64,000 nucleotides of DNA from Psettodes erumei (Eukaryota; Chordata; Actinopteri; Pleuronectiformes; Psettodidae), in NCBI GenBank assembly GCA_016785225.1, contig JAFBJZ010000941.1:1787001-1851000 (forward strand). The letters run 5' to 3'. Below the pieces are notes generated by a model. That model did no database searches. It was not told the DNA's origin and worked only from the letters and a program-made list of their open reading frames with translations. This document shows positions 33,066-45,477 of the stretch, in pieces. The position numbers and the translations under genes were made by a program. How positions within the stretch are numbered: the first letter of the stretch is position 1; each line of letters begins with the position of its first letter.

Positions 33066-35787
33066 TTTACATTAAGACGTAGTCTGCCATTTAAATGGTC
33101 ACTATTTGTTGGGTTTTCTACTTTAAAAGCATTGTGTCAGTATTATTCTGAGTTTTGTTAATGCAGAGAAATTTACTAGAATACTATTTTTTATTATCAT
33201 GATGAAAATGAAGTGACTATTGATTGTTGTTGTGTAACAAAATGAACTTTGAACCAAGTGTCTTTCTCCCACAGTGCAACAGGAAATCACACAACAGGGA
33301 TTTGAGCTTTTTAACATGCCATTCTCTCACTGAGGTCACAAGTTCATTCACCATAGAGCACTGTACAAAAACACGACAACATTTCATTATTTACAGTAGG
33401 GCATAATATTAACCCAATTAGTATATTATAAGAATTTAAGATTATATCAAGGTTTTAAAGGCAAACCGGAATTTTAATTGTATCTACAGAAGAACACCCA
33501 GTGGGCAAATTTCTGGATCATTGGTTTTGTTTCTTATTGAATAAAAAGTATCAATACAAAGACTTAGTTGTTGAACGGTTGGAGCCACAAGCTTCCATGA
33601 CAAACTGAAGGTATTTGACTTCTCTGTGTCTGGGCTTCTCTACTGTAATTTGGACATTTCCCTGCAGTTTCCATGGTAATACCCACATACTGTAGTTTCA
33701 GATAGAACAGTACATAGTGACACCTGCCAGTCCCATACAAAAGTGAGCTATTTCTGTGAGCTGTCTGAGAAGGGGATAAGCTGGCGGCTGCGTTGACTGC
33801 AGAAAGATGAGTGCTTGAAGTGAAAAGCCACACTTCATAGGGAACATAAGGCTGCATGTGCATTTGAAACATCCCTATAGTCTCATTGTCCTTCTCTCTC
33901 TGCCACTGTATAAAATGCTACTCTGTCACATGCTATGTGGGGCATCAGCCAGTTCTGTAAACTAAAATGATTCTTTCGGGTGAGTCACACCTGCATTTAG
34001 GACAAAACTTCAAAATTCCAAACTGAAATCAATTCATTTCAGTGGTGATGAAGTAAGTTTAGGTGATATTTATACCACCTATTCCACAAGGAGGTGTGAC
34101 TGAATTTCAACGAGTTACTTTCTGAATCCACAAAACTCTGTGTTCTGTCATGAGAGAAGCAGAAATTTTAAAAATAGGATCGTTAAAGCTTTATTTTCAC
34201 CAAAATGCAAAACCTGTTAACATTAACAACAAGGATAATGCTGTCCCTGCAGGCAGGATTGCAGAGGCTGTTGTGACTGATCAACAGCTGCGTCGACCAA
34301 GATGAGCAGGATTTCAGACCTTTAGCACCACTGCTGAACCTGACTGAATTTCACTACAGAAGTCTAGTGCCAATAGCGAATGCACAGTCCAGCCTCAAAT
34401 AGAAGAGAAGTCAAAGTATATCTTGCAGGCAACATAGGATTTGTTTAAAAACCATAATCTGAAAATGGACGTCTACCAATAGGCTGACAAGAGACAGTTA
34501 TCCTGAATCATTCGATAAAACAACCGGCTCTGAAATGAGCCTCTTCTGCCGTATGCAGAATTACCAGCTTGTCAGTGTGTGGGCCCAGTATTATACTGAA
34601 CAGCCTCAGCACAGAACAGTGAGTTCGTTCAATAAGCCTCGAGGGGACAGCTTGTCAACACCCACAGTGCGAAAAGTAAGCTAGACTTTGTCACAGTAAC
34701 TTAGACCCTGTGAGTTGATGAAGAGAGCCAGGCAGGAGTATAAAGAGTGTATTCATATATATATAGGGGCATGCTGCCCTCTCCTCACAGTGTTCAGTGT
34801 AACTGTGAGATATTTCTACATATAGAAATGATGAACAGTTGCAAGACAAAGCTTCAAAATCATCAAGAACTCTGCACATTGCACCTGTTTCTAAGTCTTT
34901 CATAATGGTTTTAAATAAACATGAACATTTTTACTGAGCTATAAGCTTGTCATTTCTATACCTGACGTTTAAGAACAACTGCAAATGAATTCACTGATGC
35001 ATTTTCATTTTAAATAAAAGTTGTCCGTACAGCAACCTAAGATTGTTTTTGTTTTGTAATTTGTCAAAGCTTATGCAATTTAGTATTGTTGTCATACAGG
35101 ACTTCCCCATTCAAGAAACAACATTAAAATATTATTAAAATCTATATGAAAGGCTGGACTTGGCATTGCTAATCTTTTTTTCCATGTTGGTCATTATGGA
35201 TCAGTTAATACAGACGACAAGATTGGGGCTGCAGTGAACTACTGAGTCACCCACTTCTCTGTCCCAAGAGAAGTTTACTCATGAGAGAGGATGCTGGACA
35301 AGATGGCCTTGTTTAACCCTGCAGATAAAATATGAGGCCACAGTGACATCTAGTGATGTTGCACACTCAGTACAACCTACATGCATATCACTGTCTGTAC
35401 AGGGTAATGTTCAGGAAGAAAGCAAGATCCACCTCATCTACCTCCTTGTATTGTTTGCCTGTGGATGAAGTCATTACACAACCATCATGAACAGAGAAGA
35501 CATAGCTGTTGATGTTCTTATTGTCTCAGGTATTAGAGATCTGGCTTCCCCTTTTGACTGGCTGTGACAAGCTGTAGCTTTTGTACAGAGAGGTGTTGTT
35601 TAGCATTCTGAAATTATTTCCTGATGAAGGTCCACAGCTGTCAAAAACACTATTCCTCTAATGAACTCACACTTAGCACAACAAATACTTTAAAATGACT
35701 CATATTCATCTGTAAAAATGTTAACTAAGCAGCTTTTTAGGAGGTTTTTCACTTTTGTGCCATAACCCTTCATAAAAGTTAATGTCT

Positions 35788-35803
35788 GACCACTAGAGGG
35801 CCC
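35788..35803 (+). promoter_or_regulatory. CTCF-like motif
   Basis: GACCACTAGAGGGCCC matches the CTCF core CCA(C/G)NAG(A/G)GGGC well. It sits between the rhoc promoter region and the CpG block at 43.3 kb, opposite in orientation to the site at 1384. Confidence 0.4.
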
Positions 35804-36307
35804 TAAAATCACACCAATGGTGACATCAACGTCACTTTATGCTCTTCTTTCTTTGTGATTACATAATAATTCATTTGCTTCATATAAATAGTTTATTGAG
35901 GAATAATTTTACCAGCATTGGCATCCCATGAACCACCCTTGCCTACTGTTTATCCTGATTTAACCCTCTAGAGGATAAGTTTGGGATTTTTAAACTAGGC
36001 CAAAACCAAATAAAAAGAATCATATTTCTCCACAAGATGACATTTATAACCACCAACCTCGTCTGCCTCCTCCTACTCATGCTCGGAGCTGATTTTCCTT
36101 CAAAACAGTGCTATTAGTAGCAGGGAATGTGGGCTCACTGGTTCTCTCCTCTCCAAAGTGTCTTTTATCTTGGCTCCCTCTGGTGTCTTTTTCCTTCACA
36201 TAAGCTGGAGTCAGTTGAGTAAAAGACACTACTGGGAACAGAGGAAGAGTGAGTGAAAATTCCCCCTGCTGCCTCTCATATAAAATGCTCCCAAATCACA
36301 GCGAGTG

Positions 36308-36335
36308 GCCAGCATGGATTATCATTAATCATGCG
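36308..36335. promoter_or_regulatory. Homeodomain-type near-palindrome
   Basis: The core gattatcattaatc is close to an inverted repeat of TAATC half-sites, as bound by paired/bicoid-type homeodomains. It is embedded in non-repetitive sequence. Motif match only. Confidence 0.2.
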
Positions 36336-37133
36336 TATAGGTGTTGTCATCAGGGGGAAATGAGGAGGTTGGAGGAAAGAAGTGAGAGGGAAATGGGGAA
36401 GCACCTGGGAAAGTAGGAGTGTGGAGGGCTGAGACGGGTGAATGAATGCACTATAGTTGCACTGGCAGCGTATACAAACGGACTGAATTGCTTTCAGTGT
36501 CCGTGCTTTGCACAGTGATGCTGCTATGGGGGTTATAGATGCACATTTGTATGGACGGGATGTTGTCTCACTATCAGGCAATTTAAACCTGTATGAATGT
36601 GAATCCAGCCTGGACAGACTTTCTGTTCAGCAGACCATGTTCACAAGGAGTTTAAGAACAATTGCCTCCTTCTTGTAAGGCTTTACAGGGATGACTGAGC
36701 CACGTGAACATAAAAAAGCCAGGAAATGAGGAGACAGTAACTGTTTTATCCCATTCCACTTGCGCCAGATATCCAGCTGTGCTGCTCAAATATGCAAATC
36801 TAAAGGCATGCATCCATGCTTGTGTTTGTGCAAGCCCCTTTAATCCAACTTATGTACAGTGAGCTGCAGTGTAGCAGGGTGCTGGATACAGGGATGGGTT
36901 AAGGGCACAGAATCTTCTAAGACTTTTCCATGCAAGTGGAAGAACAGTCTCTAAACCATACAAAACTGTACCCACCCCCACCTTCTATCTGGGTCTCTGA
37001 TATTTCTCTCTTAACTGAACTATAGTACAATATAAACCTGACAAATATATCTGCAGAAAACTTTTCTCATATAGAGCCTTTTCTATCTGATCCCATCCTG
37101 ATAAGAACGAAAGCTGTTTATGAGATTTAGAGA

Positions 37134-37136
<3 letters not shown>

Positions 37137-37164
<28 letters not shown>
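37137..37164. repeat. (GA)n microsatellite
   Basis: A pure GA run of about 28 bp in purine-rich surroundings. Confidence 0.95.
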
Positions 37165-39169
37165 GCTGTGAAAGAGAAAGACAGTGAAAAAAACAAGAGC
37201 GAGAGAGGATTAAAGGAAAGAAAGACAGAAGGAGCAAGAGATATTCCTGTCCCTGAACTGGTAGCATGGAACAACATAATCCCAGATTTTTATGGGCGTT
37301 GTTTTTCCTGAAAAGATCTTGGATTATGAGTGGCTGTTGCATTATACCGCCTGTATCTCATTGTGCTCAGTAGATTATAAATATTACCCCATTGCCCTGC
37401 TGCTCAGATGAATTGACAGAGCAGAGAGGACAAGACACAAGGCAAGAGAAGAAGAATAAAAGAAGAGCAGAGGAGGAGTTGTACATTTTTCCCAAGAATT
37501 TGGTAATAAAATGATCAAATGGAATCACTGACATTGTTCTCTTGATCTGTCACTCAACATTTTTCTCTTACCCTTACCCATTTTCTCTCTTCCACTTTAT
37601 TAGTCCACAGTGAACATAAAAGTTGCTGGATGCCATATTGCCATATGCTGCTATTGTAGACAACTTTTAATTACACTGATTGGGTCAGAATGTCTTGCAA
37701 ACCAGCGCCATAATCTTCACCTTCACCGCTGAATATTTTAAAATTCCATGGAAACAAGTCTCATTGCAGGCTCTCTCACTGTACTGACAGAGCTTTCCAG
37801 CTGGTGTGCATATCATCCTCCATGTATAGGATAACTGAATCCCATCCACCTGTGGATATCTGATAAATTCAAGGGTGATCACTCTGGATCCTCTACTTGT
37901 TCCAGAGTGGCCCATGTGTGATGTCTAACCAAACGCATGTGTGTTTCCTGATCTGCAACCTCTGTGGTTAATGTTTAGTTAAAACTGATCAATTAAACCT
38001 GGTTAAGGCTGAAGAAAGAGATTGCCATCACAGTCAAAGGGCTGACATTGACTAAAGTTTGAAGATGGAACGCAAACCCTGGTCTTGAAAACAACATGGC
38101 AATCTAGTTCCTGGTTTAGGACTGAGTGTAAACACTTGTCAAACAGAATATATGGGTCTAAAAATCAGAGTGTTTTTTCTTTTGTTTTTCTGGAGAGGAC
38201 AGACCGTTCCTGCAAAGATGTCTCTGTTGCAGTCCTGTTGAGTTGACGTTACTGAACAGCCTGACAAGTAGGAAGGTGGCGTAAGGAAGTGACATTTTGA
38301 CAACAGAGGCGAATAGAACATCAAGTAGTGACACAATTCTCTTCATTTCCTCCATAGAGATAAAATGTGTAGCACATTTGCTGTGTTTATCAAAGTCAAC
38401 CTGGTGTGAGGAAGCTGTCCTCCTGAATGTCTTTGGGCCTACGTGTGTGAGCATTTATATTTGAAAAGAGGATCTTTAGTGTGCATCAAGATAATTTATT
38501 CTGTTGATATCACTACAGAAGATGATAATGAGGGTAATTACATCATCACAAATATCATCACATGCATTGCATTGTTCAGTTTATTTTTCAGTTTTATTTT
38601 TTCATCCATAGGTGCTGTATAACTTTTAATGGACTAACTCCAGGGCCAAAACAGATACACAGAAATCAAATGCGTTGTTAATGCTGCACTGATCGATATT
38701 CTTATTGGAAAAATGGATCATATTGCTATGTGTAACCTGAGAGGGGTTAATGACAAATGCTCAGAAAAATGAATTCATTATACATTTTATGCTTCTTTTT
38801 GTCCAATGATTGCATGTTGATAATTTGCAGGTGTGGAGGAGAGCCGGAGGTGTTAATAAAGTTTGAATATCTCATAATTACTGTATTTCACGGTGACCAT
38901 TTTTCACGGCATGCTCAGAGCATTTCTCTGATAAAATCAAATTTCCATCTTTAAGGATAAAATACAGCACAGAACATTTTTCTGTCTAATAATAGCATGT
39001 GACTGTTTGTATTGTGAATACAAAATTATATTACAATACTTACAGCATACAACACATATAGAAGTGGGGCTGTCTTACCCTTCATTCAGTCAGCTTACTT
39101 CCATGTTCTAAAAATGGCATTTAAAGTGAAGGAGATCAGTACAAGGTGTGTCTCAGTTGTCTGTCATGT

Positions 39170-39310
39170 AATTTTAATGGAGCTAACTGTAGTGCAGTCA
39201 CTAGTAATGAGAGTCTCAAACAAGGCTCATCCAGCTCTCATGCTGCAAAGCAAGAGCATCAATTAGCAATGAGGGCGGAGACTGGCCTTTCATGCTCATC
39301 GCAGTTTTGA
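39170..39310. promoter_or_regulatory. Candidate conserved non-coding element
   Basis: A complex-sequence, non-repetitive block with several TAAT/ATTAG cores (for example atcaattagcaatgaggg) between low-complexity stretches. It has the texture of vertebrate regulatory elements, but conservation cannot be judged from one sequence. Confidence 0.2.
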
Positions 39311-40256
39311 AGGAATTAGTCTGTTTGAACATTTACATCTTCGAGTGAAAGAGAGAGAGAGAGAGAAACAGAAACAGACAAGAGGACAGAGTTGAGTTGA
39401 TAGGCTGCACCCTGCTGCTATCTGAGATAAAGTTTGCCGGAGGCTGCTGTGTTTTCAACTCAACTTACAGTCTGTGATAAGTGATCTACTGTAACTTTAT
39501 TTTACACTGTAACTCACATTATTCAGAGATCAAGAAGCACTGCTTGAGTTAAAAAAGGCTTATTCAGCTGTTTCAGTTTTACAAATGAAAGCAGAGATTT
39601 TAAGATTAGCAGAACTTTTAGGAAATAACTTTCAGGATTTCCTGAAGGGCAGCATATCTTTTAATTTCGAGAAAGATAGGAAAAAACTGACATCATATTT
39701 ATCAGGGCTGTCTGTAGTGTCCAGTCACACTGTACATACAGTACATGTACTGCATGTCCCTTACATTCCCCAAGGATGTGATTAGTTACAGTCAGTGGGA
39801 AAAAAAGAAAAACAGCATGACTGACAGACAGATGGAGACAAACAGGGAAAACAGGAGGGAGAGCAACAGTGAACATCAGTAAGGCGAGGGATAGCAAGAA
39901 CAGAAGAGCCGCCATCCAAATGGATAACACAACAAGGAACAATAACACTGACAGCTACACCTTCCAGCTGCTGTCTTTCATATGCTAATGCTGGTATTAC
40001 TGCCTGCCAATGCAACACCGAAGACAATGTGCACGGCTGTGTGTGCGTGTTTGTGTGTTTTACTCCAAATGAAGCAATGCGCTTGGCACTCTGTGCCACA
40101 TGGTATCAGTAACCGGAGTCATCTGGCAGAGCTTCCAAACACATGCACATGTGCACACATAATGTTGAGGAAAAAGCTTTCATCTTCACTTTGATGTTTT
40201 ACAAGAAACTTAATGTTACACAATTTTGTACTGGGAAAGTCTGACACCAGGTGGGA

Positions 40257-40430
40257 TATACATCAATCGGCCATAACATTAAAACAAGTAACTAATGTAG
40301 TAGCAGACTGATGTATTTTTCAAGTTAACTTTTAAATCACACTACTGATGGTTCAGAATGAACACCTTTAAAAACAGGCTGTGGATATACAGTACACTGA
40401 TCAGCTGAGTGGTGTACTGTAACAGGTGTG
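40257..40430 (+). mobile_element. Fragment of a fish DNA repeat (atcggccataacattaaaac)
   Basis: The stretch 'atcggccataacattaaaac' resembles the start of a dispersed teleost repeat that I recall with the form cggccataacatta. The rest is too diverged to classify. Confidence 0.3.
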
Positions 40431-42811
40431 GGCCAAGGGAAATGACTTTTTTTTCTGAAAGGATAAATCCGGTGATTTTCTTTATTTTTCTTACCAGCAA
40501 CTAATCTAATGAAAAGATCAAAACCAACAATGAACCAATCTTAGTAATGAGTATTGCCTGTACAGATAAGGCCTGATATACTGTAGCTCAATCCTCTGTA
40601 TCTTATACATCCACTGCTGTCCCTAAGCTACTTCTAAAAAGAATTAAATAAGCCAAACCATTGCACTGGATGAACTGTTCCTCATTGAAGATGGGCAATG
40701 CAGTTTATTTTGAGTCAATCCCACATACACTGTCCTGTTACCATAAATACTCAGCAGTGTACCAAAACCACAGCTGAAAATAGTTCCCAAAAAATGTATT
40801 ATTCAGGGTCGTTTGAGTGACATTTGCTACAAATACAGTGCTCAACAGTTTTATGAATTTTACTTATCCTTTAAAAATGAAAATATACTTGTAGATGTGT
40901 GACTTGTTTTTACATCTTCAGTAAGAAAACAGTTTACTCAGGCCGAGAGCCACAGACAGGCTGAGGAAGCTGGAAAGTATTCAGAGACAGACTAACACGC
41001 GGTTGGTTTTGATCTTTTGATAGAATTTGTTGACAGTAACAAAAACATAGAATTTTAACAGCCTTATCCTTTAGTCCTTCACAAAGCTCCCCCTTTTTGC
41101 ACACAAGCTCAAAAGACAAACTCAAAATAAAAGAGTCTCTTTTGTTTTTACCCTTTGGATAACAGACCTGACCTCAGACTCCATTCAAAGGGAACTGTTT
41201 GGAGTTTAATGTGAAAACCACATAATTAGTTTAAATTAATGGATCCCAACCAGACAAAACAGAAGGGTTTTCTCATGATAAACAGGATAGGACAACAGAA
41301 AAATATCATTTACTGTACACAAAACACAGCTGATTCATTTTACCTCTTCAAACTTTGGGAAATTATTTGCATGGTGGTGGTGGGGGTTCAGGTAAATTAG
41401 GTAAATGCTTGTAACGGGCTCTGACAAACAAACAAAAAAAATCACTATGATGATTGCTTGTCAGTCACCACATGGCATGTTGTCTACAACCATTAACTTC
41501 TCAGATAATACAAGGCTATGTGGCAAACTCCTCATGTCTGAAATGATTATCTCATGGTCCAGCAGCATTTGTCTCCATTCGCGCTCTTTTACTGAGCTTA
41601 TTTACCATTCACTTCAAAGACTGAAGGAAGTGCATGACAATAACTGTGAGTATAGACTATTTTTTAGCTGCTCTATTATTACTGTATGTCCACGTGGCTG
41701 TGTGTGTTTGTGTGTGCTAGCATGTGCTCCTCCATGAACATACAGCATCCAAGGCTCTCATGTGGTCAGTAAAGCCGCTCTTTCTGGGAATCGTCTATCT
41801 CTTCTGTGACAGATATGCACTGAGGTCTCTGATTGGCACATTTTAAATCCCTCTGTGTCATTTGGAGGCCACCAACTGTGTGAATGTGTATGTATGTGTG
41901 TGTAAATGTGTACATGTGTGGGTGAGGATGAATGCGTGCAAATGCCGCAGATCCCAAAGGAATTAGTTTGATTTTTGATGGCTTCCAAGCAGCCCTGGGA
42001 TCTCGCATGCATGCGTGTCTCTGTTTGTTATCTTGCAGCGCACATGCTGAGTTTAACTGTGCTGCCAGAGAACGGTGCAGAAGACAAATCCCACGGCTGG
42101 GTTATCCATGATTCACTGTGTTACATGAGAGAGAAGATGAACCAAAAGGACAGAGAGAAGATAATATGGAGGGATCAGAGAATGAGAAATAAAAACACAG
42201 ACGTTGGCGTAAGGTACAAAAAAAAAAAAGGAGAAGAGCTGTTGTAGCAGAGCAGAGAAGGTGGCTGAAGACTCAAGAAGGAGGATGGAAAGGAGAGGAG
42301 AGATCAGTGATCTGAACTCTTTGTCAGTGTAACAGATTAGCTCACTGGGTGACATGATATATGACTGGCACTGGGGCCTCCTCACATGCACACGCACACA
42401 ATCACACCCCGACTACGGATCAATTACCCTGTCATCCATATGTGCAACCATATATCATCCCCACGATTACATCGCTTACAGACACACACACCCTGACACT
42501 TGTACGCTGACTCTTATGTATACCATACACACACCACTTGAACTTCAGCCATACTTTGTTTTGTTGACAGTGGTGTGTCTATTGTTTTACCATCAGGTTT
42601 CTCTTCTGCCTTCATACCCATTATTGTCCATATGTTTCTCTTGCTGCAACAGGACGGGGGCCTACTCCCTCAAATGAACTGCACTGCACAGAGTGACTGA
42701 GTCTGGAAGAAGTTTTTTCTTTTTGTGAGTTAACTTCTTTGGGCAGCTCCGGTCATTTCAGGCAACAGAAGAGACTGAGACCACACACATGCACGCACAC
42801 ACGCACGCACA

Positions 42812-42814
<3 letters not shown>

Positions 42815-42853
<39 letters not shown>
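42815..42853. repeat. (AC)n microsatellite
   Basis: A pure AC run, preceded by interrupted acgc units. Confidence 0.95.
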
Positions 42854-42858
<5 letters not shown>

Positions 42859-42980
42859 AGGTCAGTTTGGTCGGGCATGGTGCCGATCACCCCTCTGCTC
42901 CTGTTGGTGTAGTCTACTGGGAAATGCCCATAGTTCAGCTAAAGCGAGTTCAATTTAATTTGAACTTCACACAGCCCAGG

Positions 42981-42982
<2 letters not shown>

Positions 42983-43011
<29 letters not shown>

Positions 43012-43036
43012 GTGGTGGTGGGGGGGGGGGGGGGGG
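42983..43036. repeat. (GT)n-(GGT)n-G17 composite tract
   Basis: A GT run (42983-43011) passes into GGT units and then 17 consecutive G (43020-43036). It sits about 300 bp upstream of the CpG block at 43.3 kb. The G run can form G-quadruplex structures. Confidence 0.95.
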
Positions 43037-43259
43037 TGAGAGCCAATATTGCTTTGTCCTTCATGAGGTGACAAACATTTCAGACTTTCAGCATGTCCGG
43101 TATCTAAGCCCCTGAGAAGCACAGATGACGCATCTTGAGTTGCGTGACTGTGTGACTATGTTCTTGTTTGTTGTGTGCTGAGGCATTAGACCATGCCTCC
43201 ATCTCTTTGTCTGCCAATCTACGTTGACTAGATAATCTAATATCATGTATCCAACCCGC

Positions 43260-43944
43260 CTTGGCGCAGCCCATATGCTCTTCTTCACGCTTGTGTACGC
43301 TATCGTTTACGTTTATTGCGTGCCCCTTTCTGGGCAGTCGTTTTCTCATCGAGCCGCTAGGGAGCGCTGCTCCTCTTCAGAGAAGACAGTCACGCAGCGC
43401 TCTGCATCTTCCAGACGGTCAGACGGGAGCGCGAGAACAGTCTGCCTGACTCCCCGACCGCATCGCACCTCTGTCCCACCAAGCTGGTCTACTTTTTCCA
43501 TCGTTTCCCTTAAATAGGATAAAGAGGAGATTAACGGTATCAAAACGAAAGCCTGGCTGAACGGTTTCCAGTTGGATGTTTCCTCTGTGTCGGCGTGGCT
43601 CAATAAGTAAGTTTCCTGTCTCGCTCGCTGTCCAAGAGAGGAGGAGAAGAGCGGAACTTTCAGAGGACCTTTTCATGCTCAGGAGTACCGGGTACGGGTA
43701 CCGTGCTGGTTCTACACCAGGGGGTCATATCCGCGACCTGCTCCCTTTCTCTCTAGACCGGCTGAGGGAGTGGATGGTATGGTGTAACTTTTCTGTACCC
43801 AGTCGAACCTGAGAGAGCCGGTGTGAGAGCGGAGCCCTTTTATGGTACCGGGGAGGGGATGCGAGTCTCTCGGATAGCGGAGCGGCTATGAGGAGAGAGG
43901 TCTACCTGCTGGGCTAAGAGAACAAGACCACACCGCACCAACAG
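43260..43944 (+). promoter_or_regulatory. CpG-rich promoter and candidate non-coding first exon
   Basis: This block is clearly richer in CpG than the flanks. It ends in two plus-strand splice donors: CAATAA|GTAAGTTT (exon end 43606) and a consensus CAACAG|GTATGGG (exon end 43944). Frames are short; the longer form includes a small upstream reading frame (ATG at 43888, eight codons then a stop). A CTCF-like GCCGCTAGGGAGCGCTGC lies at about 43352-43369. It looks like the 5' end of a rightward gene whose coding exons lie beyond the window or were not recognised. In human, TAFA3 (plus strand) lies beyond RHOC/PPM1J, so a tafa gene is one candidate, but no cysteine-rich TAFA exon was seen. Confidence 0.4.
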
Positions 43945-44339
43945 GTATGGGTCACTGGAGAGCCAACCGGGCTGACTCCGTGGTGCATCCCAAGGGGTTT
44001 ATTGCGCTTTCTGTTAAGTGTATGAAAAGTGTGCGTGGTAATAAAAAAAGTATATTGGATGGCACACCTGTCACACAATAATGCGGTTGTATAGCATTCC
44101 ACGGGTATCTCTTGTCTTTGGAAAGTATTTACGCACGGAATTGATTTGATTTGATCCGTTCCGTTTCAGGGAAATAGGTATGGGTTTGATTTTATGAAGG
44201 CATTAGTTATCCAAAACACTGTTCCTGGTTGTATCCCATTAGCCTGCTCTGGTATGGCGTGAGTTTCATTATCACGATTGTGATTTTATAGCAAAGACAA
44301 ATGAATGCGGTTGTTTCAGGTGTTGCCCAGTCCATATAG

Positions 44340-44341
<2 letters not shown>

Positions 44342-44381
<40 letters not shown>
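44342..44381. repeat. (CT)n microsatellite
   Basis: A pure CT run of about 40 bp, 400 bp after the CpG block. Confidence 0.95.
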
Positions 44382-44383
<2 letters not shown>

Positions 44384-44904
44384 GGCACACAGGTCTTAGC
44401 TGTGCGCATACGGGCATATGGCGCCGGGTTCAACTGCGCTATTTTAAGCAGAGCTGGTGTTTTAGCGGTGGGAAACAGCTGTCTTACTTCCTGTTGGCGG
44501 ATTCTGTCAGCGGTGATATGTCCAGTAGTGCTCAATAAAGTGTTGTCACCGTGTTTCACGCAGAAAGAAAAGATAGGGCACCTACATGCTTCCCTTTGGC
44601 TTGACGCACTACTACCTGTCTCCCATTAAAAAAAGACGCATGCAGTTGTGTTTTGTGTTGTCTTTGCAGTGCAGGAAGATAACGCCCATATTTTCTCAAA
44701 CTGATTGATGAATTATTGTTACAAGTCTGACTTCATTCAAGAGCCCGAGGCGACTCCATTAAGTGTCTTGTTTCGTCCAAATAACATACCAAAATCCAAT
44801 AATTCAGAATACAGTGTAATGCAGCCAACAGAATAGCAACATATGCTCACATTTTAGAACCAGGAACTGTTAATTGATACATTTCTGCTTGTTAATTTAA
44901 TTAA

Positions 44905-44906
<2 letters not shown>

Positions 44907-44957
<51 letters not shown>
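44907..44957. repeat. (AC)n microsatellite
   Basis: A pure AC run of about 50 bp. Confidence 0.95.
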
Positions 44958-44959
<2 letters not shown>

Positions 44960-45238
44960 CAAACAAAAAATACCCCCAAAAAATACAGCCAGTTTCATGT
45001 TTCCATATCCCAGAACTTCTTTATGTCTCCCTGTGCACCTTTAACACACACTCTACACTCTCCCCTTCCATGCATTTCTCTCACTCACTCCCTTTATCCT
45101 TCTCTTCTACCAATAAGCCCCCAGGGCCATGGGAATACTGTCAGAGCTCCTGTCCAGAGAGATACAGAGAGAGAGAGACAAAGAGAAAGGGAGAGGGAGG
45201 AGGACAACAGAGAACAACCAACAAAGAAAAAGTACAGT

Positions 45239-45477
45239 ATGTGTCCTATCAAAGGTGATCTCTTTTTCATTTGCCACCTCCTGTAGCTTTGCCTGATGAC
45301 AAGAGAAAAGGAAAGATTGGAAAAGAGAATAAACAAGAATGAGAAACAAGAACAAGAGCGACAGAGACGAGGCATAGGGAAAAAAGTCAGAATGCTAGGG
45401 GATAGATAAAAATAAATAAAAAGCATGTGTCCTATAAAAGGTGTTCTGTATTTCATTGGCCATCTCCAGTAGCTGTG
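45239..45477 (+). repeat. Direct repeat: two ~50-bp units 186 bp apart
   Basis: The unit beginning gtgtcctatcaaaggtg (45241-45291) recurs as gtgtcctataaaaggtg (45427-45477) with roughly 80% identity by eye. The DNA between is purine-rich and dissimilar. The second unit has a TATAAAA. No further copy is seen in the window. Confidence 0.7.

Larger units (their letters stand above)
33066..43259. other. Intergenic region, no gene recognised
   Basis: About 10 kb without coding similarity on either strand. It holds a (GA)n run, a CTCF-like site (35788), a diverged DNA repeat (40257) and several AT-rich blocks with homeodomain-like motifs that could be conserved regulatory elements (listed separately). 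Confidence 0.5.
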
